Origin: Atopobiaceae bacterium UBA5363
GTDB lineage: Bacteria > Actinomycetota > Coriobacteriia > Coriobacteriales > Atopobiaceae
Length of the DNA stretch: 49,365 bases
Reading direction: 5' to 3'
NCBI GenBank assembly: GCA_002407925.1
Contig: DHPN01000009.1
Coordinates: forward strand, 26,113-75,477
Positions 1 to 7,634 of the stretch are shown piece by piece (positions within the stretch are counted from its first letter, which is position 1; every line of letters begins with the position of its first letter). Under the pieces are notes generated by a model. The model made no database searches, was not told the DNA's origin, and saw nothing but the letters and a program-made list of their open reading frames with translations. Position numbers and translations under genes: made by a program.

Positions 1-681
1 CTAGTTCGCAGCGAACGTATCGCGGCCGAACGCCTCGTGCCACGCGTCGCTGAACTCCTTGACCGCCACAGCCGTGCCGGCGTGTCCTATCATCGCCTCG
101 ACGACAGACGGTGCTACCGTGACGGCATGCACGCCGTCCTTGATGAGCTCGTGGACCTGCCGGACGTTTTTGAAGCTTGCCGCGCAGACCTTGGTGGGCA
201 GCCCGGCCTGCGCAAGCATGCGCAGGAGGTCGCCGACCTCGCGCACGCCGTCTCCGTAGTTGTCCATGCGGTTGACATAGGGCGCAAGGTATTGGACGCC
301 GTTCAGCGCGGCCATGAAGCCTTGGTCCGCAGAGTAGATCGCGGTCGCGAGCACAGTGATGCCCTCTGCCACGAGGGCCTTCATCGCCTTGTAGCCCTCG
401 AGTGTAACGGGAACCTTCACGCACATCTCAGGCCCGTTGGCGACTTGCAGGCCCTTTATCGCATGCGCGTCTGTGACCATGCCCTTCGCGTCCGTGGCGA
501 TGACCTGCATGAAGAACTTCTGGCCTGGGTGCAGCACACTCATCATCTGCTGCTCCACCTCCTCCGGCGTCTTGCCAGAGCGCGTGATGATCGTCGGGTT
601 GGTTGTGACGCCTGAGATGGTGAGGCTGTCACTGAGCTTCGCGACGGTCTCTGCATCTGCTGTATCGAGAATAAGTTCCAT
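1..681 (-). CDS. fsa: Fructose-6-phosphate aldolase (FSA/TalC-type transaldolase family)
   Basis: This is a class I aldolase of the short transaldolase family, about 226 aa, close to the length of E. coli FsaA/FsaB. FSA enzymes cleave or form ketose phosphates using glyceraldehyde-3-phosphate and hydroxyacetone or dihydroxyacetone. The N-terminus MELILDTAD, the block SGVTTNPT and the Schiff-base lysine in CVKVPVT (about K89) are diagnostic. I start at the third in-frame ATG (681) because family members begin there; ATGs at 702 and 690 are alternatives. The TAG stop is at the window edge, so the gene is complete. It lies 75 nt downstream of a YbiW-like glycyl radical enzyme on the same strand, the arrangement seen around ybiW-fsaA and pflD-fsaB in E. 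coli, so co-expression is likely. Confidence 0.93.
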   Translation of the reverse strand: MELILDTADAETVAKLSDSLTISGVTTNPTIITRSGKTPEEVEQQMMSVLHPGQKFFMQVIATDAKGMVTDAHAIKGLQVANGPEMCVKVPVTLEGYKAMKALVAEGITVLATAIYSADQGFMAALNGVQYLAPYVNRMDNYGDGVREVGDLLRMLAQAGLPTKVCAASFKNVRQVHELIKDGVHAVTVAPSVVEAMIGHAGTAVAVKEFSDAWHEAFGRDTFAAN

Positions 682-733
682 CCTTCTCATGACCTTTCTC
701 ATGCTGCTGAGGGAAATCTAGCTTAAGCCTAGC

Positions 734-757
734 AGTTGGCCTTTAGGCCTAGCAACT
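734..757 (-). other. Intercistronic hairpin between the glycyl radical enzyme and the aldolase
   Basis: On the minus-strand transcript, AGTTG-CTA-GGCCT-AA-AGGCC-AACT folds into a stem with a short bulge and a tiny loop. It starts inside the stop codon of the glycyl radical enzyme. No U-run follows, so it looks more like an RNA-processing or attenuation stem than a strong terminator. Confidence 0.4.
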
Positions 758-3188
758 AAAGGGTTTGCTCCGTCCTGGCGATAATGTCGTCTTGGGTCTG
801 CTTGCTGAGCACATTGAAGAAAGCCGAATAACCGGCGACCCTGACGATGAGGTCACGATGCTTCTCGGGATGCTTTTGCGCGTCGAGGAGAGTCTTGCGA
901 GAGACGACGTTGAACTGGACATGATAGCCGTGGAGGCGGTCAAAGAAGGCGCGTATGAGCAGGTCGAGCTTTTGTTGGTTCTCGGGCTTCTCCAATATCT
1001 GCGGAGTCATTTTCTGGTTCAGGAGCACACCGCCGGTGATCTCTGATGTGGGCAGCTTCGAGACGCTCTTGAAGACGGCAGTCGGTCCGTATTTGTCCAT
1101 GGCGTGCTCAGGCGAGCAACCCTCGGCCAGCGCGTCGCCTGCATAGCGGCCGTCAGGCGTTGCGAGGGTTCCGGCACCTTGGGGAACATTGGCGGAGATG
1201 GAGCTGGTACCCGCATAGTAAGTGCCGCCGATGGGTCCACGGCCCCAACGCGTGTTGTGGTATTTCTTCATCTCGTCGATGTAGACGTCATAGGCGTCCC
1301 GTATGAGTTGGTCCACGTAGTCGTCGTCATTGCCGTACTTGGGTGCGGCCAGCATCAGCTTTCGGATGCGTTGGTTCTTCTCGCCGGCCCAATTGGCTTG
1401 CAGGGCGTCCCAGAGCTCGGCCGGCGTGACTGACTTGTCCTCGAACACGACCTTTTTCATAGCCGCGAGGCTGTCTGCGAGATTTGCTATGCCTACCTGC
1501 AAATCCGAAATGAAGTCATAATGGGCGCCGCCCTCCTTTATGGTGAGGCCGCGCTCGATGCAGTCGTCGGTGAGCGCGGAGCAGAGCACATCGGCAGTCT
1601 CTTGCTCGAGCACCATGTCGCATGTCGCGTCGATGGTGACCATCTCGCGAGTCATCTGCCGTATCGTCTTGTCCCAGCACTTCAATACGTCATCCCAGCA
1701 GCTGAAGTTGCGGAAGTGTCCGCCAGCGTCGAACAGCTTCGTGCCGCTTGCGGGGTCGGTGCCGCCATTCATACCGATGAGCAGCGCCTTCGGGAAGTTG
1801 AGGAAGCTCATGCCCGTGCAGCGATAGCCCCATTTGCCTGGCACAGCTGTTTCGACACAGCCGATGGCAGAGTAGTTGTAGGCGTCTTCGCGGGAGACGC
1901 CCTTTGCGATGAAGCTCGGAATGATGGCTTCGTCGTCATTGAAGGCGGGCATCCCAAAGCCGCAGCGCACGACTTGGATTGCTTCGGACATGAAGTCGTC
2001 GGGGAGGCTTTTGTGGTAGCGAACGGTCAGGTTGGGCTGGGTGAGGTGGCATTGCGCCACAGATTTCAGTATGAGCCAGCTCATTGGGTTCGTCGCGTCG
2101 TGGGGTGACCCATCCGCATCGAGGCGCTGCCCGCCAATGGTGACGTTTTGGTAAAGGGGACTTCCCGCTGAGAACTGAGTATGCGTCCAGCTGCGTATCT
2201 TGTTGATCGTGTAGGTCTTGAGCCACAGGTTGCACAGCAGCTCATCAGCCTGTGCCTCGGTGATGCGACCGGAAGAGAGGTCTGCCTCATAGTATGGGTC
2301 GAGGTATTGGTCCATGCGGCCGTAGCTCAGTGAGTGGCCGTTGGACTCTATCTGCAAGATGAGGTGAACAAACCACAGAGACTGCACTGCCTCGCGGAAG
2401 TTTCGCGCAGGCTTGTAAGGCACTTGCCTGCAGGTTTCAGCGATCTGCTCGAGCTCTCTGCGACGGCTGGTCTCAGCGCAAATTTTAGCTTGGCTTAGGG
2501 CGAGGTCAGAAAAGCGCATAGCAAAGTCGTGAACAGCGTCTGCGACGATTACGATCGCCCGGTAAAAGTACGATTTGTGAATGTTACGGTAGTCAGTGAG
2601 ATCAAGGCCGGCAAGCTTCTGCTCCGCGCGCCGCTTGTAGTCCACCAAGCCGCGCTTGAGCATAGGTCCGTAATTGACGGCGCAGTGGCCGTCGCCAGAG
2701 GTGATATTGCCCTCGCTTTTTATGATGCCAAGGTCGTAATAGAGCCTGGCATGTGGCGGGAAGGCAGCGTAGCCCCGGTCAAACAGCGTACTGTGCTCCC
2801 AGAAGGGGGCAATGTCGCGAAGCTTCTGCTTATTTTCCTCTGTGATGTAGAAGCGGTCGCCGGGGCGCTTGTCAAACTCGTCAAGCTCATCAATGACCCA
2901 TCCCATGGCATATTCGGGGTAGATCGGAGCATTGCGATTGGCCGTGGCTTGATTTCCGACGATGAGCGTCTCTGGCTCGATGAAGATGGACATATGGGCC
3001 AGCACCTCGCGCAGCATGATCGCGCGCTTGAGCGTGAGTGGCTGATCAGCGTAGTCATGGTACACGCGTGTGGCAATGACCGCTCGCTCGACGTCGACGT
3101 AAGGCTTTGCGTTGAGAAGCTTGTTGCGAAACGCCTCCATCCGTGCAGTAGGGCTTCCAAAATGCTCATTGGCTTGGCCGTTTGCCAT
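756..3188 (-). CDS. Glycyl radical enzyme, YbiW/PflD-like (putative sugar-phosphate lyase/dehydratase)
   Basis: An 810-aa glycyl radical enzyme; E. coli YbiW has, as I recall, the same length. The thiyl-radical cysteine is in AIGCVE (C444, E446) and the radical glycine is in RVAGYSAFF (G786). GCVE, rather than the CC of pyruvate formate-lyase, places it with the dehydratase/eliminase type of GRE and not with true PFL. Recent work, as I recall it, assigns YbiW/PflD to ring opening of 1,5-anhydroglucitol-6-phosphate to 1-deoxyfructose-6-phosphate, which FSA then cleaves. The adjoining FSA gene supports that reading; the substrate here is inferred. The start at 3188 has AAAGGA seven bases upstream. 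A sigma70-type promoter at 3251-3279 carries a candidate DeoR operator. The enzyme needs the divergently encoded activase and is expected to be cytoplasmic and oxygen-sensitive. Confidence 0.93.
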   Translation of the reverse strand: MANGQANEHFGSPTARMEAFRNKLLNAKPYVDVERAVIATRVYHDYADQPLTLKRAIMLREVLAHMSIFIEPETLIVGNQATANRNAPIYPEYAMGWVIDELDEFDKRPGDRFYITEENKQKLRDIAPFWEHSTLFDRGYAAFPPHARLYYDLGIIKSEGNITSGDGHCAVNYGPMLKRGLVDYKRRAEQKLAGLDLTDYRNIHKSYFYRAIVIVADAVHDFAMRFSDLALSQAKICAETSRRRELEQIAETCRQVPYKPARNFREAVQSLWFVHLILQIESNGHSLSYGRMDQYLDPYYEADLSSGRITEAQADELLCNLWLKTYTINKIRSWTHTQFSAGSPLYQNVTIGGQRLDADGSPHDATNPMSWLILKSVAQCHLTQPNLTVRYHKSLPDDFMSEAIQVVRCGFGMPAFNDDEAIIPSFIAKGVSREDAYNYSAIGCVETAVPGKWGYRCTGMSFLNFPKALLIGMNGGTDPASGTKLFDAGGHFRNFSCWDDVLKCWDKTIRQMTREMVTIDATCDMVLEQETADVLCSALTDDCIERGLTIKEGGAHYDFISDLQVGIANLADSLAAMKKVVFEDKSVTPAELWDALQANWAGEKNQRIRKLMLAAPKYGNDDDYVDQLIRDAYDVYIDEMKKYHNTRWGRGPIGGTYYAGTSSISANVPQGAGTLATPDGRYAGDALAEGCSPEHAMDKYGPTAVFKSVSKLPTSEITGGVLLNQKMTPQILEKPENQQKLDLLIRAFFDRLHGYHVQFNVVSRKTLLDAQKHPEKHRDLIVRVAGYSAFFNVLSKQTQDDIIARTEQTL

Positions 3189-3250
3189 TTCAAGGTCCTT
3201 TCCTCCTGCGAAAAAACGCAGCTAAGAATCCTGTAACCTATGATGAAAAA

Positions 3251-3279
3251 AGGATATAATAGTTACGAACGAAAGTCAA
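3251..3279 (-). promoter_or_regulatory. Promoter of the glycyl radical enzyme operon
   Basis: Reading the minus strand, TTGACT and TATCCT are separated by exactly 17 bases, with about 60 nt to the start codon. The opposite strand carries TATAAT at 3255-3260, which could serve the divergent activase gene, so the two promoters overlap. Confidence 0.6.
3265..3275. promoter_or_regulatory. Candidate DeoR-family operator between the divergent genes
   Basis: ACGAACGAAAG lies in the -35/-10 spacer of the glycyl radical enzyme promoter. The octamer AACGAAAG (3268-3275) recurs at 5249-5256 in front of the DeoR gene, there as one arm of an inverted repeat. CGAAA-type repeats are common operators of this repressor family. 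Confidence 0.5.
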
Positions 3280-3300
3280 TTATATTTTGAAAGGAAATAT

Positions 3301-4413
3301 ATGCCGAGCGTGGAAAGCGCATACAAGATGCCGACCAGCAATGCGAGACGTCTAGCGGCTGAAGGCCTGCCTTCCTACGGCAGCCTTTTCAGCTTAGGGC
3401 GCAATGCCACAAAAACCTGCAGCGGTGAGGTGGCAGCGCAAAGCGCATTCAACCCGGACGATCCCGAGAGGCTGCAGGGGAGGGAGGATGGAAGCTCTCC
3501 TAGCAAGCTGAAGGCCCTGATTTTTAACATGCAGAAATTCTCGCTCAATGATGGCCCGGGCATTCGTACGGTCGTCTTTTTTAAGGGCTGCCCCCTGCGT
3601 TGCCGTTGGTGCTCCAATCCGGAGAGCCAGCTCAGGAAGCCTCAGATACAATGGGACCCCCGCAGTTGCATTCACTGCCACCACTGCGAAGAACTGTGCC
3701 CGCGCTCGGCAATTTCCTTCATTGAGACTTCTGGAAAAGAGCGAATCCGCATCGACGAAGGCCGCTGCAACGCCTGTGGGCGCTGTGTCATAGAATGCCC
3801 GAAAGAGGCCCTCAGCTGCAGGGGCGTCTGGCGCAGCGTCGATGACGTGCTGCAGTTCGTGGCGCAGGACAAGGTGTTTTACGAGGAGTCAGGAGGCGGG
3901 CTTACGCTTTCAGGCGGGGAGCCCCTCCTATGGCCAGAGTTCTGCTGCGCTTTGCTTGGTGCCGCTTCTGCTCAGGGTATCGACAGCTGCATCGAGACGA
4001 CCGCCTATGCTGACCCCCAAGTCTTCAGACGCGTTGCCTCCTGCCTTGACCATATGTTCATTGACATGAAGCAGGCCAATTCCAGCTACCACCGCGCAGC
4101 GACCGGCGTGAGCAATGAGCTTATCAAAGCTAATACCTCCTGGGCCATTTCCTCGGGCAAGGATGTCACGCTGCGGCTGCCCGTCATTCCGGGCTTTAAT
4201 GACTCGCGTGAGGATGCCGAAGCATTTTGCGGCTATTTGAAAGACGTAGGTGCAACGCGCGTCCAGATCCTTCCCTTCCATCAATATGGAGAGGCAAAAT
4301 ACGAGGAGCTCGGTTATGACTACGAGCTTGCGGGAATGCGCTCCTTGCATGCAGAGGATCTGTCCGACTTTCAGCGCATATTCATCGAGCACAAGTTAGA
4401 CGCATACTTTTAG
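3301..4413 (+). CDS. Glycyl radical enzyme activase (radical SAM, YbiY/PflC-like)
   Basis: This radical SAM enzyme would install the glycyl radical on the neighbouring enzyme. The SAM cluster motif is GCPLRCRWC (C97, C101, C104). It is followed by two ferredoxin-like 4Fe-4S motifs (C123/126/129/133 and C156/159/162/166), as in YbiY-type activases but not PflA. The usual family start corresponds to about residue 73 (LIFNMQKFSLNDGPGIRT). Here some 70 extra residues precede it, rich in Ser, Ala and charged residues and with no domain I recognise. The 3301 ATG has a good Shine-Dalgarno (GAAAGGA, 5-nt gap), and I see no better internal site, so the extension is probably translated. The gene is divergent from the enzyme gene and convergent with the DeoR gene. 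Confidence 0.92.
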   Translation: MPSVESAYKMPTSNARRLAAEGLPSYGSLFSLGRNATKTCSGEVAAQSAFNPDDPERLQGREDGSSPSKLKALIFNMQKFSLNDGPGIRTVVFFKGCPLRCRWCSNPESQLRKPQIQWDPRSCIHCHHCEELCPRSAISFIETSGKERIRIDEGRCNACGRCVIECPKEALSCRGVWRSVDDVLQFVAQDKVFYEESGGGLTLSGGEPLLWPEFCCALLGAASAQGIDSCIETTAYADPQVFRRVASCLDHMFIDMKQANSSYHRAATGVSNELIKANTSWAISSGKDVTLRLPVIPGFNDSREDAEAFCGYLKDVGATRVQILPFHQYGEAKYEELGYDYELAGMRSLHAEDLSDFQRIFIEHKLDAYF

Positions 4414-4443
4414 CGCGGATGCGGCGATTGGCGAGCCTTTGCC

Positions 4444-5205
4444 TCAGCTAGCCTCGCCTTGTGCGAAGACAATCTTTGCGCCGCTGCCCTTGAGCTGAGA
4501 GTGAGCCTTCTGAGGTATTCCGTCGTCAGTTACGACAACGGAGATCTTGTCCTCCACGTGCAGGGGAACGACGCCTCGCACAAAGAATTTTTCGCTTTCT
4601 GTGAGGACGACCACTTGCTCTGCTTGTCGTGCCATATCGCGTACAGCTTCAGCCCGCAGGTGGTCGGCGTTGGTGAAGCTCTTGCCACTGATCCAGCCGT
4701 CGGCGCCGATGAACATCAGAGGCACAAAGAAGTCCTTCACGCACGCTTTGACCATCGCTCCTACGGTGACTTGCGAGGATGCCTGATAGATGCCTCCGAG
4801 CAAAACGATGTTCGCCTTTGATGACTTAGGTAGGTAGTTTGCTATGAACGTGCTGTTGGTGACCATGGTGATGTTGCGCCGAGTCTCTGCGAGGGTGAGC
4901 GCAAGCAAGGCACAGCAGCTGCCGTTCTCGATGAGTACGGTGTCTCCGTCATGGACGAGCTGGGCGGCGCTTCTCGCGATTGCGAGCTTTTTCTCGTAAT
5001 GCCGTGCAAGGCGGCCCTTGACGTTGTCAGGGTTGCCAAGCAAGGCAAAGCCATGCTCTCTCTCGACGATTCCTTGGGCGGCTAGGGCGTCCAAGTCCTT
5101 GCGCATTGTTACCGTCGAGACTCCAAGGCGGGCGGCAAGGCTTCTGACTTCGACTTTCCTCTCAACGTTAAGAATATCCAGTATTGCCGCATCCCGTTTT
5201 CCCAT
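4444..5205 (-). CDS. DeoR-family transcriptional repressor
   Basis: A 253-aa DeoR-type regulator. The N-terminal winged helix includes VRSLAARLGVSTVTMRKDLD (about residues 16-35), followed by EREHG and a DeoR sugar-phosphate sensor domain (VTNSTFIANYL, LLGGIY, FIGADGW, FTNADHLRAEAVRDMA). Members bind phosphorylated sugars and usually repress adjacent catabolic genes. The location beside the glycyl radical cluster and the shared AACGAAAG motif suggest that it controls that cluster and itself. The effector would plausibly be the enzyme substrate or the deoxy-ketose phosphate; that is inference. The stop is 30 nt from the convergent activase stop. Confidence 0.93.
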   Translation of the reverse strand: MGKRDAAILDILNVERKVEVRSLAARLGVSTVTMRKDLDALAAQGIVEREHGFALLGNPDNVKGRLARHYEKKLAIARSAAQLVHDGDTVLIENGSCCALLALTLAETRRNITMVTNSTFIANYLPKSSKANIVLLGGIYQASSQVTVGAMVKACVKDFFVPLMFIGADGWISGKSFTNADHLRAEAVRDMARQAEQVVVLTESEKFFVRGVVPLHVEDKISVVVTDDGIPQKAHSQLKGSGAKIVFAQGEAS

Positions 5206-5230
5206 AATACTTCCATTCGAGCCTTGTATT

Positions 5231-5256
5231 CTTTCGTAAAAAAGTATAAACGAAAG
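5231..5256 (-). promoter_or_regulatory. Inverted-repeat operator with embedded -10 of the DeoR gene
   Basis: CTTTCGT-N12-ACGAAAG is a perfect 7-bp inverted repeat. On the minus strand TATACT (5248-5243), a good -10, lies between the arms, so a bound repressor would block the regulator's own transcription. The -35 is weak. Confidence 0.55.
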
Positions 5257-5287
5257 CCTACTCTTAGCTCCATTGTAAAAAGAGCCG

Positions 5288-6607
5288 CTATTGCTCGTCC
5301 TGTGTCTTCAATTGGTTAAGGAGCTTGTGGGAATTAGCCTCCAGTACTTCGTGCAGATGGCCTAATTCTTCTTTAGCCTGAGCCGAGAGGTCTTCCTGGA
5401 AGAGCTTATCGGCCATGCCAAGGTTAGATCGGGCATCGCAAAGATCGCCAAGCAGATCCTGCGTGGCGCAAGTTAGCTGCTCTATGTTCTTTGTGTTTTC
5501 GCTCGTACCGCTCGGCAGGACGCCTGAGAGATAGCGCAGCGACTTCGCGCGCTTTCTTGTGTGATGCACCTCAGCGAAGATCTCATAGTCAAGCGAAGCA
5601 AGCTTGTTCTTATAGCTCGCGTACATACCCTGATAGCGTAGCTTCAGTGCTTCTTGACTAATGCCCTCCTTTAAAACGGAGCCCTTCCATGGGAGATGAT
5701 GTAGAGCTCTATAAAGCTTCTTCTCATTATGGCGTGCAGCATATGCAGTGAATGCTGCAATGACATGCTCGCACTCCGCATCACGCCTGTCACTACAGAC
5801 AGCTGGCAGCTCACGGGCCTCCGGGGTGAGCGTATGGACGCATTCAGCAAATACGTCAAGCTCACGAAGCTGAGTTGTCAACAAGAAAAGGTCATGAAGC
5901 GACCGTTGAACGGCATGCGCCGGCTTCTTCTTAAGATATGGTGAAAGAAAGGCCATGTATGACCGGAGCTTTCTCATAGAGACACGCAGCTCGTGGAGTG
6001 CCCTGCTGCTCGTGGGAGTCTCAAAGAATCCTCGAAAGCACGCCTGTACGAGATTTGCCTGGGCTTTTATGAGATCCTCGGCTGAGCAGACAACCTCCCA
6101 GCAAGAGACGTCAGGTCCTTGGATGAACCAGCGGAGCGTCTTGGGTTTGGGCGGCATTTGACAAGTCGGAGGCTGTTGAGATATCGAGAACGAAGCTATG
6201 GCTCCCGCCTCAAACGGCAGCGGAACCCCACAGAGCATAGCAGCAGCCTTGTTAATGGCGGGAGCATGTCCTATGAGGATGATGATATCATGGTGATCCG
6301 TCAGAGCCTCTTCAAGTGGGGTTGTAAGATCTGAGGCGGCAAGCGAGTCACGGCGCTCAAAACCATCCAAGCCAAGCGAGAGGCGAATGATGTCTGCGGT
6401 CTGGCAGCTGCGCATGGCTGGGCTTGTCCAAATTGCCACGCTTGCGCCTTCCGCGGACATCTTTTTTCTGAGGCTTTTGAAGGCCTTTGGAACTGTGGCC
6501 TGCAGTGAATACCTGCCTGCCTGTGTCAGAGGTCGGTCGGTGTCAGCTTGGCCCTCTTGAATTTTTTTGGCTTTTCCATGCCGGACGAGCATGATCGTCT
6601 TGCACAT
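5288..6607 (-). CDS. SixA-type histidine phosphatase fused to a CHAD domain
   Basis: A 439-aa two-domain protein. Residues 1-150 form a short histidine-phosphatase (SixA-like) domain with RHG at 9-11 and the second histidine in LIGHAP (H114). Residues from about 175 to 430 are a CHAD domain, seen as ALHELRVSMRKLRSYMAFL and HHTRKRAKSLRYL, with conserved basic helices. CHAD domains bind inorganic polyphosphate through Arg/Lys/His-rich grooves; SixA acts on phosphohistidine. The fusion suggests a phosphatase directed to polyphosphate granules or regulated by polyphosphate; that is inference. GAGGAG sits six bases before the ATG. There is no signal peptide or membrane segment, so it is cytoplasmic. 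A pyrophosphatase gene lies 1 kb upstream on the same strand. Confidence 0.9.
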   Translation of the reverse strand: MCKTIMLVRHGKAKKIQEGQADTDRPLTQAGRYSLQATVPKAFKSLRKKMSAEGASVAIWTSPAMRSCQTADIIRLSLGLDGFERRDSLAASDLTTPLEEALTDHHDIIILIGHAPAINKAAAMLCGVPLPFEAGAIASFSISQQPPTCQMPPKPKTLRWFIQGPDVSCWEVVCSAEDLIKAQANLVQACFRGFFETPTSSRALHELRVSMRKLRSYMAFLSPYLKKKPAHAVQRSLHDLFLLTTQLRELDVFAECVHTLTPEARELPAVCSDRRDAECEHVIAAFTAYAARHNEKKLYRALHHLPWKGSVLKEGISQEALKLRYQGMYASYKNKLASLDYEIFAEVHHTRKRAKSLRYLSGVLPSGTSENTKNIEQLTCATQDLLGDLCDARSNLGMADKLFQEDLSAQAKEELGHLHEVLEANSHKLLNQLKTQDEQ

Positions 6608-6715
6608 GATGCGCTCCTCTTCGTGAGCTAGCCGCTATGTACGGCTAAGCTTATTGTAGAAAGGCAAGAGAGGCGACCCTTAGGCATAATCTTATAAGAT
6701 AGGCGAGCGGTCACA

Positions 6716-6748
6716 AGCGCCTGTGCTGATGGCATGGGCGCAGGCGCT
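6716..6748 (-). terminator. Hairpin at the end of the TrmB-like gene
   Basis: An 11-bp stem with one wobble pair (AGCGCCTGTGC / GCGCAGGCGCT) and an 11-nt loop overlaps the TAG stop of the TrmB-like gene. No U-tract follows on the minus strand, so termination may be partial or factor-dependent. Confidence 0.45.
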
Positions 6749-7622
6749 ATGCATGGGGGCTCTCTCGGTTTTTGGCACGATAGTTTGCGAGGTTGGTGAC
6801 AGTTGCCTCCATGCCGTGGGGTATGTAGCCCAGGGAGCTCAGGTCGTCAGGTAGATAGTCGACGAGGCTTCGATGACAGTTGAGCTCATATTTTGGGTGC
6901 GCGTACGGTTGAGGCATGTGAGAGAGTGCTGAATATGGCTTGGCCTGGGCGCAAATGCCGTAGACGCATGCCCCCTTTGCTGTGAGCTTGCGCTCGTAGC
7001 CGGTTTCAGGATCGCCCGGATGCTCATGTCGAGTGTCTTTGCTGGCCCAGAGGATATCGAAAGGACAATTAGGCTGCCTGAACTGGTCTAAGGACCAGTG
7101 CCACAGAGGTAAGCTGTCTGTTTTGAAAACAATCCTGCCCTGCTCGCGCAGCGCCTCGTGATAGTCGAGGAGGCGATTGTAGTACGTGAGTCTGTCTGCG
7201 GCGTCGCGCGCCTTTGGCAGAGGCGTCGGAAAGTTAAGATAGATGCTGCTGACCTCATGGTCGAAATATGCTTTTATATGGTTTGCTGAGCCAGGGACGA
7301 CGACAGCATTGCTTATAGGGGCTTCGCAAATTGCCTGGGCCGCATAGGCAATGCAAATGGGCTCGTTGTCAATGCCGACAAAAAGGACGTCCGGAGCATG
7401 TTGGGCCGCCTCGACGAGAAAGGAGCCCTTCCCGCAGCCGAGGTCAACATGCACGCGTTTGAACCGGCCGGGAGCGCTTCTTGGCCCGGCGCCCAATGGG
7501 TAGCATGCCTCAGCCCAGCAGCCACGCCAGCTGCGAGGGGTGGGCTCTATAGCTCTCGCATAATGCTCCAAGCGCTCTTCTAGGACAAAGTGTTTTGGAA
7601 GTCGCAAATGTAGCGCATGCAT
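6747..7622 (-). CDS. trmB: TrmB-like tRNA (guanine-N7-)-methyltransferase
   Basis: A 291-aa class I SAM-dependent methyltransferase of the TrmB family, which makes m7G46 in tRNA. The SAM motif is VHVDLGCGKGSFL (about 57-69), followed by FVGID. The family loop is present as IYLNFPTPLPKARDAADRLT (127-146), then FKTDSLPLW. The consensus loop is usually NFPDPWPKxRH, so two normally invariant positions (D and W) are replaced and the usual H is absent. The C-terminus, about 60 residues beyond the core, is also longer than usual. Activity as a tRNA methyltransferase is likely but not certain. The start lies 12 nt after the pyrophosphatase stop, so the two genes form an operon and may be translationally coupled; no strong ribosome site is visible. 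Confidence 0.82.
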   Translation of the reverse strand: MHALHLRLPKHFVLEERLEHYARAIEPTPRSWRGCWAEACYPLGAGPRSAPGRFKRVHVDLGCGKGSFLVEAAQHAPDVLFVGIDNEPICIAYAAQAICEAPISNAVVVPGSANHIKAYFDHEVSSIYLNFPTPLPKARDAADRLTYYNRLLDYHEALREQGRIVFKTDSLPLWHWSLDQFRQPNCPFDILWASKDTRHEHPGDPETGYERKLTAKGACVYGICAQAKPYSALSHMPQPYAHPKYELNCHRSLVDYLPDDLSSLGYIPHGMEATVTNLANYRAKNRESPHA

Positions 7623-7634
7623 GCTTCGTGACGT

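Noticed and set aside
2529..3236. A 235-codon frame antisense to the glycyl radical enzyme, and similar long frames opposite the helicase (13649-14503) and other genes
   Set aside because: They mirror well-supported genes in high-G+C DNA, lack ribosome sites and match no family.
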